The notes under the pieces: generated by a model
Told to the model about the DNA's origin: nothing
The model's input: only the letters and a program-made list of their open reading frames with translations
Databases searched by the model: none
Position numbers and translations under genes: made by a program
Part shown: in pieces, positions 11,658 to 22,809 of the stretch
Layout: every line of letters starts with the position of its first letter
Position numbering within the stretch: position 1 is the stretch's first letter
Assembly (NCBI GenBank): GCA_949751835.1
Contig: CATKHK010000008.1
Span: 62,001-126,000, forward strand
Length of the DNA: 64,000 nt
Origin: Blepharisma japonicum
Lineage: Eukaryota > Ciliophora > Heterotrichea > Heterotrichida > Blepharismidae
Reading direction: 5' to 3'

Positions 11658-13877
11658 ATGAAGATCATCATAAGATATGAAAATAAAAGCAAAGATCTTC
11701 ACGTCGATCCTAAAGTCAAAATTAAGGACATGCAAATCGAAATTGCCAGAATCACAAACCTGCCGCCTGATCACCAACAATTAAGCTATTTAAATTCAGG
11801 ACATAAAGTAATCTTTACTCAGGTTCTTTTGCCGATTTCTTCAAAACTTTATTTATATAATATAAAGGATGGGTCAATTATATACGTTGAAGAAGTATTT
11901 ATAATATAGAAATCACTCGATAACCCACAAACCCCGTCTCAAAATTCATTATTGGGTATGGGCAGAAGCTCTATGGTTTTGGATGAGGAACAGCTGGTAA
12001 GATATGATTCTGATGCTATTGTAAGCGTCAAAAGAAGACATAGGGCATCATTAGGTGCTGAAAATTTCACTAGCTACCAAAATCAGTGAATTGCCCAATT
12101 AATCATTCCTTGTAGAGAAGGAAATGTTGAAGGCCTTGTTGGTGTCTTACAGAGCTATCAAGCTTACAAAGGAGTCCTTTTGAGAGAAGAAGATGTTGGA
12201 GAACTGCTAAATAGTAAATATGATGAACAATGAAGTTGCATTCATTATGCATGCTACATGGGGCATACAGGGGTATTAAAAGAGCTGATTGATTTGGGAG
12301 CAGACTGCAATAATGTTACGAGTGACCAGTGAACACCCTTACAAATATCAGCTTATCAAGGAAATGTCAAATGTGTGGAGCTTTTACTTGTCCATCCTCT
12401 TATTGATATAAATCAAATGACCAAAAATAGAGGCTCAGCTTTACATCTTGCAGTACTGAAAGGGCATATTGAAATAGTAAAAATCTTGATGGAGCATAGA
12501 GCAAAGTTGACATTAGAAGATCCTGATGGTAAAACACCTCTTGAGTTAGTTACAAGAAAAGACATAGCAGAGCTAATACCTAAGTACTTAGGAGCTGAGA
12601 TGCTTGAAAAGTTTGGAAAGCCTGCAATTGATGAGCCATTAAGCTTTAGTGGAGAAGTTTTCTACGAAAACTCTGATGAGCTAAGCCAAACTGTATATTT
12701 ACTCCTTAGCACACAAAATGGAAAATTGCACCATTTTACAAGCAGACAATGATTTTCTGAAGAAAAAAATCCTGAGTTTTCCCTCCCATTTCAAGAAATG
12801 AGACTTATAAGATTTGAAAATAAAAATGATAAATTTTATTTTGGAATTCGAAGAGATTCTATGAAAATGAAGTATTATACAAATTATGAAGACATGAGCA
12901 CTGAATGAATTAAAAAAATAAAGCATTTCATTCAATACTATAATCCAAATGAACAGAATAGCTGGAAACATTTACTAGTGGATGGAGATGAATCTGATGG
13001 CCTTTTTGATACACTGGAAAATTCAGCAGCAAATAAATCACAGTTTGCTGTAATGGCTGAGCTTGGGTCTGGTAGTTTTGGAAATGTATATAAGGTGAAG
13101 CATAAAGAAACAGGATATTTATATGCAATGAAGGCTCTTAATAAAGATATGTTAAGTGCCAGAGGACAACTAAAATATGCGATATCTGAGTGTAAAATAA
13201 TGAAAGCAATTAAGCATCCATTCATCCTTACTCTTTTTTGAGCATTCCAAAGCAGAAATTACCTTTATATGATTCTTGAGCTCTGCATAATGGATTTTTC
13301 GAAGCTGATCAAGTTTTACCACAAATTTAATGTAGCTGTTTCAAAAAGATGTATCGCTGAAATTATTCTTGCAATTGAATATCTTCATAATTTAGACATC
13401 GTTTATAGAGACCTTAAGCCTCAAAATATTCTAATTGGAATTGATGGACATATTAGATTAGCTGATTTTGGTCTAGCTAAAGAAAAAATCGATGATCAGA
13501 ATATAGCGACATCGTTTTGTGGATCGCCGGCATATATGCCTCCTGAAATTATAAGAAATCAAGGCTGCAACAAATCTGCTGACATCTACACTATTGGGGC
13601 TAATCTTTATGAAATGCTAACAGGAAAACCTCCATTTTATACAGAAAATATAGCCGAGCTTTATGCTCGAATTGACAGTGCTCTCTTAGAATTTCCTTAT
13701 GGATTTGACCCTGAGGCTGAAAGTCTCATAGAAATGGCTATGAAACGCAATCCAGAGCAAAGACCTACAATTCAACAGCTTAAAATTCACCCCTTTTTCG
13801 ATGAAATTGAGTGGCATGAAGTATTATTAGGCCATTATCTCCCTATGAATATGGATGATATAAAGAGAGTTTCATAG
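11658..13877 (+). CDS. Ubiquitin-like/ankyrin/PH-like/AGC-type kinase fusion protein
   Basis: A 734-residue protein read through six in-frame TGA codons (12087, 12231, 12330, 12750, 12906, 13239) and one 15-nt intron (11895-11909). Residues 1-80 form a ubiquitin-like fold (MKIIIRYENKSKDLHVDPKV...). About 140-310 are ankyrin repeats (TPLQISAYQGNVKCVELLL, ALHLAVLKGHIEIVKILM). About 330-430 look PH-like, ending in the helix STEWIKKIKHFI. About 457-715 is a kinase with GSGSFGNV, AMKAL, VYRDLKPQN (Tyr in place of His in HRD, usual for AGC kinases), DFGLA and MPPEI. The TGA at 13239 falls at an aromatic position of HPFILTLFWAFQS. All catalytic residues are present. The combination suggests a scaffolded, lipid-recruited kinase; pathway unknown. 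TAG stop. Confidence 0.92.
11895..11909 (+). other. 15-nt intron in UBL-ankyrin-kinase gene
   Basis: GTATTTATAATATAG. It lies between codons and contains an in-frame TAG; removing it links the ubiquitin-like domain to the ankyrin and kinase part. Confidence 0.9.
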
Positions 13878-13931
13878 TCAATTAAATAGAAATTGAGATA
13901 ACTTACTCACTTTCAAAAAATATTAATTGAA

Positions 13932-15470
13932 TTATGGCTTGTTCGCTAAAGCACTTTTTTGAGATCTAGCAATTATGTCAGGAGTTTCATTATTTTGTGC
14001 CAGACTTTGCATCAGCTTAGCTTCATCTTCTTCAGTTTGATTTAAATCGCTGCTTAGTAGGCGAATTCGATATAGATTTTTCTCTGGAAGCAAATCAGTT
14101 AGATTTCTTGGATAAGCCACATTAGGGCTCGTTATAGTTTGCTTCTAAATATGGTTTACATTTTCTTTTATACGCTTGAGTGCTTCTTTTACCTTGTCTT
14201 TAATTGTAATTACTTGATCAATCAGCTTGGAATCAGGATTTATAGGTCTCTCTCCTAGCTTTCTCAGGTTTTTTCCTGCCCAGATTTTTATATTTTCATA
14301 GACACTTCGAATTCTTCTCAACCTGTCTTTTTCAACTGAGATTTCTTGAAAAGACCTGGCAGCTTCTTGGGACATCTGCCTTGCAGGATTATTTCCTTCT
14401 AGTTTCGTCATTTCTAAAAAATTTATTTTTTCTAATATTTCATCATTTCTCTGAACATAATCTGCGATTTTTTGTTTTGACTCATTGATTGTTTCCATAA
14501 GATCACCATAAATTTGTTCTCTTGTTAGGTATTTTTCTACCATTTCTTGTGCATCATTCAGTCCTGTTATGCTTCTTACTTGCTGAAAAGCTTCTTCTAT
14601 TGAGGAAGAACGCTCCATCTCATATTTCAGCTTTTTTTGCAAATAAATGAATCATAACCGGTGACACAAAAGTCCTTCCCTCATTTGCAGAGCCCTCATA
14701 TTTCTATCTTCATTTGCAGCAGCTTCAGCTATTTCTAGCTGGCGATAAAATCTTTCTTCTCTTTTTCTCGATGTTTCTTGCTTCTGTTTAACATCTTTTT
14801 CAATTATATCAAGTTTTTCTTGTTTTTCAGTTTTTTCACGACTAGCATATACTTCAAGATTTTTAAGAGCTTCCTTAGTTTGTATTTTTGCCTCTCGTGT
14901 TCTTCTTTGCTTGTCTAGCTCTTCTCTTAAAGTCTGTTGTCCGTTTTTGAGGGACTTATTCAGACTTAAGCTTCTTTTTTCTAGGTTTATTTTGGTCATT
15001 TTCATTCTTTCGATAATATGCTCATAAGCTTTTCTTGTCATTTCTGCATCATCTTGCTTTTTCTTGAATTCTCGGAGCTTATCTTCCATTTCTTTTGCTT
15101 TTTCCTTCATTGTATCTAATTTTAAGCCTGTCCTTGCTTCCATCTTCTCAGTCTGCTCTAATTCTTTTTTCAGTTTTTCAAGAACGTTATCATAAACTCC
15201 ATTGTCTGCTCTATTCCTATCGTGCCTTTTTCTTAGAAAAACAAGTTGTGATGACACTTCTTTCAACTCTTCGATTTTAGAAACTCTTTGAGTTTCATCA
15301 CCTTGCGTAACTGAGCTATTAAGAAATTTTGATGCATCCTGAGTAGAGACCATTTGGCGAATTATTCGATGATTAGCTAGGTTAAATGAAATGTGTGTTG
15401 CATTTATAGAGTCCTTTTTCCATCTGGCAGTTGCTGGAGCTGTTAAGTTAAATATTTCAGAGTTATCCAT
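13932..15470 (-). CDS. Coiled-coil protein, outer-dynein-arm docking complex-like
   Basis: A 507-residue protein from ATG at 15470 (MDNSEIFNLTAPATARW) with one TGA read as Trp at 14652-14654 and one 15-nt intron at 14145-14159. It is almost wholly helical, with long heptad stretches (LKKELEQTEKMEARTGLKLD, MTRKAYEHIIERMKMTKINL). The segment KKKQDDAEMTRKAYEHIIER resembles the CCDC151/ODAD3 group, which docks outer dynein arms on axonemal doublets; this is a family-level guess from pattern, not a confirmed orthology. The tail is short and disordered. It faces the kinase fusion gene convergently with a 54 bp gap and is divergent from the PHD gene at 15641. Confidence 0.8.
14145..14159 (-). other. 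15-nt intron in ODA-docking-like gene
   Basis: GTAAACCATATTTAG on the minus strand, between codons. Unspliced reading ends at its TAG; splicing adds 70 conserved-frame codons. Confidence 0.9.
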
Positions 15471-15640
15471 TGATATTTTATTTATTCACAGATTATTATA
15501 AATAATCTCAGTCAGAAGTAAATTAATTATATGATAGACTGTGCAAAATATTTAGTTGCTATTTTAGGTTCTGAGTTATTGTAAAGGCAATTTTAATTAA
15601 ATTTATTTGTGTCTAATTAATAAAATGTAAAATAATAAAC

Positions 15641-17419
15641 ATGAAAGAAGGCCTCAAAGAACTGGGAGCAAGCCATTCAACCTCGAATGCTAACCCATTT
15701 TGCTGCCTCTGTCCACCAATATATGCAGCATATACAAATAGCCCCATGAAAAGAGTGTCGAGCAACAAATGAGCTCATGTGGAATGTAAAATTTACTTAG
15801 GCACCCAATATATTTTCGAAACATATATAGATGAGTCCGATTCCGATTTTCCTGTCAAAGGAGTAGAAGATATTGACCCTTCTGCATACATTTTAAAATG
15901 CATCATTTGTGAAAAAAAATCATGCGGAGTTTGTGTGAATTGTGCTGATCAGTCCTGCTCTTATACATTTCATCCACAATGTGCACTTAGAAGAGGCTTG
16001 CGAGCAGAACCTCCTCATATTTACTGTCCTGATCACTCTAATGCTCCAAAGCAAACAAAGCCTTCCCCTCTTCCTGCGCATATGGTAAAATCAGAAAAAC
16101 CAGCTAAAACTAAGACCCCTAAAACGGTTTTACTTAATCACCGTTTTACATCCTCACCTGCATTAAAACATTTAAGAAGAATTAAAAGCTCAGAAGACTC
16201 CAATCAATTTGCGATAATTGAAGACAATTTCAAAAAAATTCCTCATGAGCTATTATTGAAATCATCGCTTCCTTACGAGAAGAAGACAATATCAGGTACT
16301 TCAAAGCCTCCTCAGTGTCTTAATAAATGCAGCGTGCTTATACATGGAACTGAATTAGACGCGCTGGCACAATTTATTTTGGTTTCGAGAGAGAGAAAAA
16401 AGGCACTTTCAGATGCTTTTATTGTGCAGCCTTATCAAGGAGAAATGTCACAACTAAAATCTGATATGTTTCTGAAATATTATAAACTCTTCAACAGAGA
16501 ATTCGGCTCAGATTTAGAAATCAATGGTAGGTGCCTAAGTGAAAGTGAATGCGGCTTTGATGAAGTCTCAAGAGAGCTTTTATACTGCCTCGAATATTTA
16601 TCAAGAAAAATCCTCCCTTCAGTAAACCATCTCAAAGGCCTTTTATCGCTATTAGCCGAAAAGCAGCCAGCAAGGCTTGACATGTCAAAAATCAATGAAA
16701 TAAATCGTGAAGCGTGGCTTATAACTCAATGGGGCTTTATCTATAGATGCCTAAAGGATGGATTAAGCGAAAAAGATCCCTCCGACTATGAGCTAAGATT
16801 TCCTCGCATTGAAGAGTGTGATTGCAGCATTTGCTACCATTGCAATGAAGAAGAAGCTATTTTAAACCCTCTTATTAGCTGCAGAGGATGCAAACTGCTT
16901 ATGCATAGAGCCTGTCTAGGTTTCCAAACTTATATAGAAGACTATTATTGTGATCTGTGCAGAGAAAGAGCTGATCCAAGGTGCTTGATTTGCACTAAAA
17001 AAAATGGACCAATGAAAAAAGCTGGACCTGAGTGATTTCATATATCGTGCGCATTATGGGATCCAAGACGTGTGGAGTTTGAAGATACTAAAAGTTTAGA
17101 AGGACTAAGGATTTCTGGAGAAAACATGGTAGGCCAATGCATTGTTTGCCATAAATCAGATGGGCTGCTTTCTCAGTGCAAAGATTGTGGAGAACTCGCC
17201 CATTTGTTTTGTGCTTGGAAAAATGGGATGATGTTTGAAACGGAGGATTATATAACTTCAGGCATCAGAAAACTTCTCATCAAATTTGTTTGCCACTCAC
17301 ATACACCAAATAGAAATGCTGAAGAACAAAAAGAAATGAGAAGCCGGCCATTCAGGTACTATGAAACGCCAAGAGCTAAAAGAAAGAGAAGTGAAAGTTT
17401 TACTCATCTTAAAATTTAG
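15641..17419 (+). CDS. ePHD-PHD-ePHD chromatin-type zinc finger protein
   Basis: A 592-residue protein from ATG at 15641 with two TGA-Trp codons. One completes the 'WAHVEC' motif of the first extended PHD finger: residues about 20-130, CCLC, KWAHVEC, CIICEKKSCGVC, SYTFHPQCA, YCPDH. The middle (130-390) is largely helical with basic patches. About 390-430 is a canonical PHD (CSICYHCNEE, ISCRGC, MHRACLG, YYCDLC). A second ePHD follows (CLICTKKNG, the second TGA in EWFHISCALW, CIVCHKSDG, LAHLFCAW, VCHSH). The PHD then ePHD order recalls JADE, BRPF and trithorax-type histone readers; no catalytic domain is present, so a scaffold or reader in a histone-modifying complex is the likely role. TAG stop. 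Confidence 0.9.
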
Positions 17420-17559
17420 CTCAAGTTTGCTACTATAAATAAAATATAAATATTCTTATCATATATTTTCATAAATTTTACTAGCAGACTTCTTAATTTA
17501 AACCCTTCTATTCACAGATTTCCCTAAATTTATTTACTCTTAATCAAATGATATAACAA

Positions 17560-20556
17560 ATGGAAGAATTCTCGGCGCTCTTAGAGCTACAACAACTCTC
17601 CCTTGTCTCACAAGTTACACAAAAAATTGAACAAAATATCGGAATAAATAGTAAACCTCTAGCTGAATTCGTATTGCATCTAGCAAAATCATCTGTAGAT
17701 CTCCAAGATTTCACCAAAAAATTAGAATCAAATGGGGCAGATTTTCCTCAAGAGTTTATAAGACAGCTGTTTTTATTTATTCAGACGAATTCATCTGAAT
17801 CCAAAAAAATCAGAAAAAGGAGCAGAAGTAGGGAGCGCTTATACGCTGGAAAATTATATGAAGGGAAAGTAAGCAAAGTGATGGCTTATGGGGTTATAGT
17901 GCAAGGAGATGGATGAGAAGGAATAATAAAAGGATCTAAAGATCTTGATAGAAACCAAAAAGTACAAGTAAAGGTTATAGAAGAGGGGGAAAATCCAGAA
18001 TTAGAACTCGTTAGGGCTGAAAATCTAGCATCCAATCCATATTATGAAGGACAATCAGAATATGGAACACTAACAGGAATTAAACTAGACATAACCAATC
18101 GAGTTGCAAAGCCTAGGATTTCTTCACCAGAACTCTGAGAATCCAAAATAATGCAGGCTGCAGGAATCCACGACCCAAACATCCACCCTGATATCAGCAC
18201 AATCGACCAAGAAGACGAACAAGATGTAGAAGTTGAGCTTGTCCAGGATGAGCCTCATTTCCTCAAAGGATTTTCTGCAAAATCTGGAGGAAGCCTCGCA
18301 CCTGTTAAAATTGTTAGAAATCCAGACGGAAGCTTAGCAAGAAGTGCAATGAATCAAGGAATCATGGCAAAGGAAAGAAGAGAAGAACGAGAGTTCCAGC
18401 AAAAAGAAGCTCTGCAAAGCATGCCAAGGGATATTATGAAAGCGTGGGATGACCCTACTGCAGCTCCAGAATCCCGCACCTTAATTAGTGCTCTAAAAAC
18501 TTCAAGTGCTCCTGATAGTAATGATTGAAGAAGCAAAAGGCCTATAAACTCTTCAAGAAACTCTGCTATGATAAAAGAACAAAGAGAGCATTTGCCAATT
18601 TATCAGCTAAAAAATGGTCTGCTTGATGCAATAAGCGATCACCGAGTCCTTATAGTGATAGGAGAAACTGGAAGCGGGAAAACTACACAAATCACTCAAT
18701 ATTTGGTAGAAAAAGGATATACACAAAAAGGAAAAATTGGCTGCACACAGCCGAGAAGAATGGCAGCTATGAGTGTCGCAAAAAGAGTTGCTGAAGAATA
18801 TGGCTGCAAACTTGGCACTCAAGTAGGCTACAGCATCCGTTTTGAAGACTTCACATCTCCAGAGACCATCATTAAATATATGACAGACGGCACACTTCTA
18901 AGAGAAGCTTTAGTTGATCGTAATTTGTCAGCGTATTCAGTAATAATGCTTGATGAAGCCCATGAGCGAAATATTAATACAGATGTACTGTTTGGGATTC
19001 TTAAGTCTACGCTAGAAAGAAGGAAAGACTTAAGACTCATTGTGACCAGCGCCACTTTAGAAGCTGAAAAGTTCAGTGCTTATTTTAATGATTGTCCAAT
19101 TTTTACCATTGCAGGCAGAAATTTTCCAGTGGAGATTTACTATACTCAAGAGCCTGAGCATGATTATTTAGAAGCGTCACTTGACACTGTGATGCAGATT
19201 CACCTAACTGAGCCACCTGGAGATGTATTGCTGTTTTTAACTGGTCAAGAAGAAATCGATACTGCTTGCCAAATTTTGCATGAAAGAATGTCAGCGTTAG
19301 GGAACTCAGCTCCTCCACTTATAATTTTGCCTGTTTATTCTGCTCAGCCTACAGAAATACAAGGAAGAATATTTGAGCCAGCCCCTGAAGGCTCCAGAAA
19401 ATGTGTCATTGCTACCAATATAGCTGAAGCATCACTTACTATTGATGGCATTTACTATGTCGTTGACCCTGGATTTGCCAAAATTAAAGCGTTTAACCCA
19501 AAGCTTGGCATGGACACATTAATAGTATCCCCAATAAGCCAAAGCTCTGCCAAACAGCGAGCAGGAAGAGCAGGCAGAACAGGTCCTGGAAAATGTTTTA
19601 GGCTTTATACAGAAAGTGCGTTTAAAAATGAAATGCTGCCTTCAACTGTGCCAGAAATCCAAAGGACTAATTTAGCAATGACTGTTCTAACACTTAAAGC
19701 AATGGGGATAAACGACTTATTCCATTTTGATTTTATGGACCCTCCTCCTGTACAAACTCTTGTGTCTGCTATGGAAACATTATATGCATTAGGAGCTTTA
19801 GATGACGAAGGACTTCTCACAAGACTTGGACGAAGAATGGCTGAGTTTCCATTAGAGCCTCAGCCTGCCAAAATGCTTCTTACTGCAGTTGATTTAGGCT
19901 GCGCTGATGAAGTAATCACCATAGTCGCCATGCTTTCAGTGCCTAATGTCTTTTACAGACCACGTGACAAGCAGGCTATCGCAGACCAAAAGCGTGCAAA
20001 GTTTCATCAGCCTGAAGGCGACCATTTAACTCTGCTCACTGTTTATGAGTCCTGAAAGTCTCACAAATTTTCAAACCCTTGGTGCTTCGAAAACTTTATC
20101 CAAGCTCGAGCCATGAAACGAGCTCAAGACATTCGAAACCAGCTCCTAGGTATTATGGAAAGATACAACCTCCCTGTCCACAGTGCCAAAAGTGACTATA
20201 GCAAAGTAAGAAAAGCTATAGCATCAGGCTTTTTCTCTCATGCAGCCCGAAAAGACCCTAAAGAAGGCTACAGAACGCTAATTGACAATCATCAAATCTA
20301 TATTCACCCATCCAGTTCGTTATTCAATAGAGCTCCTGAGTGGGTAGTTTACCACGAATTAGTGCTAACCACCAAAGAATATATGAGAGAAGTCTGCTCC
20401 ATAGACCCTAGGTGGCTTGCAGATGTGGCGCCTCATTTCTTTAAGAAAGTTGACCCTTCAACATTGACAAGTAGAAAGCGGGAAGAAAAGATCGACCCAT
20501 TGTTTAATAGATATGAAGAAAAGAACGCATGGAGATTGACGAGGCGTAAAGGATAA
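17560..20556 (+). CDS. DHX8: Pre-mRNA splicing DEAH-box RNA helicase Prp22/DHX8
   Basis: Releases mature mRNA from the spliceosome by ATP-driven unwinding. The 998-residue protein (intronless, four in-frame TGA-Trp codons at 17914, 18136, 18526 and 20053) has a helical N-terminus, an S1 RNA-binding domain at about 90-160 ([17 protein letters not shown], then GWEGIIKGS), and the helicase core: [10 protein letters not shown] (Walker A), [36 protein letters not shown] and [14 protein letters not shown]2 and OB-fold domains follow. The S1 domain separates Prp22 from Prp2, Prp16 and Prp43. It is a little shorter than human DHX8 because the N-terminal RS region is small. It would process the 15-nt introns seen nearby. 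TAA stop. Confidence 0.97.
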
Positions 20557-20582
20557 TATGATAATTTTATATTAAATTGAAG

Positions 20583-21047
20583 TTAGTTAGGATTAATAGA
20601 GCCCATATCATACCCTGCTTCTCCAGAAATCAAGCTCTTTGGGTTCTTCACGATTTCTTTAAACATGTAAACTAGTGCTCCAATGATGGCAGCTCTGATT
20701 AGCCAATTGATCCAGGACAAAAATAATGCGAAGGAATGGATCCCGGATAGCTCATCCCATAAATCTTGATTCTTTTCAGGGGTGCTTGACCATACACTTC
20801 CCATTGTAATTAACCATATTAAATCTAGCACTGCTAGTGCTGCATTGAGAAGGATCAATTTTTTGCCGATGTTTTCTCTATCCTCTTCTTTAGCATTGGC
20901 ATTGTGCCACAAGTAGTAGCAAAGTAGTGCAAAGGCAAAGTTGAAATCAGTTCTTACTAAGCAAGTGAAGCTGGAAATGACCTAAATAATACATACTGCC
21001 ATTCCTAAAAAGCCATACTCAATGCCTGAAGAAAGCTTTTCTTCCAT
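20583..21047 (-). CDS. Small multi-pass membrane protein, AGTRAP-like
   Basis: A 149-residue protein from ATG at 21047 (MEEKLSSGIEYGFLGMA), with a 15-nt intron at 20982-20996. Four hydrophobic segments are visible: GFLGMAVISSFTCLV, NFAFALLCYYLW, LILLNAALAVLDLIWLITMG, and FALFLSWINWLIRAAIIGALVYMF, followed by a hydrophilic tail. Size, topology and the pairs of transmembrane helices recall the angiotensin-receptor-associated protein (AGTRAP) family, but without a search this is tentative. It is convergent with the Prp22 gene with only 26 bp between the stops. Confidence 0.75.
20982..20996 (-). other. 15-nt intron in AGTRAP-like gene
   Basis: GTATGTATTATTTAG on the minus strand, after codon 17. 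Removing it deletes an in-frame TAG and joins two halves of a membrane helix. Confidence 0.9.
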
Positions 21048-21092
21048 TTATAAACTATTTAAATTATTCTTTAAATTAAAAATACCAGGAGC

Positions 21093-22755
21093 TTAGTATT
21101 GATAATAGCTGGAATTGTTTAACTTCAAGAAAGGTGGAGAAGAAGTAAAGTCAGTTGCTGTATTTATGCTTTCTACATAATATACATTTTTATGATTTTC
21201 CAGTGTGCCTATTATTTTGTCAAGTTTCGAGGAAATATAAGCCAGCGCATGGTTCAGATTTTTCACAGTCACATCAAAGCGAGAGTCATCATCAGAGAGC
21301 TGAAAAACGATTCTACTGATAACATTTATAGCTGAAAACACTAAATTTTGTAAGCTATTTAATGAAGACTCATCTTTTTCTATTGTACTTATCCTCAGCT
21401 CAAATGCCGCCTTTATTTCTTCTATTTTCTGTGAATTCAGTTCATATGCAAATCCATCTTCAAATTTATATCTATTAAGCTCATAAGAGAGTTCCTTTAT
21501 TTCTTTATTCAAACTCTCTACCAAGCTTTGGTATTGGCTTGCTGTGCTACTTAAATTTTCTGTTTTTTCTTTAAGATACTTATAATATGGCAGCATATCT
21601 TGTACAGTCGAGATATTTGTGACTCGCTGGATCGCTTTAAACTTATTGTCTTGCTTTTCTTGGTCTTTTTCAAGTTTTATGGTTTCATTGTGGACAACAT
21701 GAAACTCTTTAAGCTCAGAAATTTTTTTTTCCAGTTTGATTAATTGTAAAGAGTTCGCTTTTTGTTTTTCAATTGTGAGGTTTCTTTTGTGTTCTGCAGA
21801 AATACATTTGAGGACTTTTTGATAGTCCTGATATACTTTAAGCTCATTTTCTATTTTCTGATGGTTGAGAATTCTAGACCTGGCCAATCCGTTTTTTATG
21901 ATTTCGATTTCCTGGTTTATATTTGTGATATCAGCAGATATTTTTTCTACTGAATGTTTTTTATTAGCTAATTGGCTTGTTATAAGTTTCAGCTTTGAGC
22001 TGATTATGTTTACAGGTAATATAGAGCGGTTGACATTTTCTTGCCTTTGGAAAAGCATTTGTTTTAATGTTTCTTGATAATATAACTCATTATTTAGGCC
22101 TTGTGTAAAATCATGGTGTTCTTCTTTTCGAACCTTAAATAAATCTTCAATGTGATTTGGTTGTGAAATTTCTTCCTCCATTTCTGTATAAACTTTTTTA
22201 AGTTCAAAAAGCTTTTGCTGCTTTTGTAAAACTTCACTATGTATTTCATTATATTCATTTTTCTTAGATATCATGTATTTGCTGAGTTCATGTATTTGCT
22301 CTTTCAGATTTTTTGATCTTTCAAGCGCACTTGTATTGCAAGCTCCAAAAGTGTCTCTTTCACATTGAAATTCTCTGAATATCTCTTACTTTTCTACTTT
22401 TTCTTTAACGTTACTAATAAGATTTTGAATCCGCTGTGAAGGAAACATATTCGTCGGGGTGCAATTTCCTTATTAAAATTTACTTTTCAAGAATTTTTTC
22501 CATGAAGTCTGCGGTTTTAAGATATCTTTCTCAGAAAACGTGAAATTCAGCATTTTACTTGACTTTTGAGTGATCGAGAAACTGGAATTCAGCCTTTTTA
22601 CATTTGGGAGGCTTGGTGTTGATTCTCTATTTTCAGTTTCAGTAGTAGTTGCCACTTCAGTAAAGTTAAATATTCTTTTTGGGGTTGGCTTTCTAATTGA
22701 ATCGTTGGGTGAGCCAATATCAGTCAAGCTTGAGCTTATATAAGCATTACGACAT
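21093..22755 (-). CDS. Long coiled-coil protein, unknown
   Basis: Three introns (22735-22750, 16 nt; 22469-22483 and 22375-22389, 15 nt) give a 538-residue protein. The first exon is only 5 nt (ATGTC), completed by the second exon to MSSSLTDIGSPND. Residues 1-85 are Ser/Thr-rich and disordered (RKPTPKRIFNFTEV). From about 90 to 520 the protein is heptad coiled coil (KEQIHELSKYMISKKNEYNE..., KAIQRVTNISTVQDMLPYYK). The segment MLPYYKYLKEKTENL resembles the CCDC22/CCDC93 or IFT-type coiled coils only loosely; I make no assignment. TAA stop at 21093. The next gene on the left shares its direction, 45 bp away. Confidence 0.78.
22375..22389 (-). other. 15-nt intron in coiled-coil gene
   Basis: GTAAGAGATATTCAG on the minus strand; in-frame TAA removed on splicing. 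Confidence 0.88.
22469..22483 (-). other. 15-nt intron in coiled-coil gene
   Basis: GTAAATTTTAATAAG on the minus strand; in-frame TAA removed on splicing. Confidence 0.88.
22735..22750 (-). other. 16-nt intron directly after a 5-nt first exon
   Basis: GTAATGCTTATATAAG on the minus strand. Removing it puts the ATG at 22755 in frame with the main body; without it the main frame has no ATG before residue 60 or so. Confidence 0.7.
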
Positions 22756-22809
22756 ACAGATTTTATTTTTTATCCAAATTAAAAAGCTATTTGAAAATTA
22801 AAGACTGAA

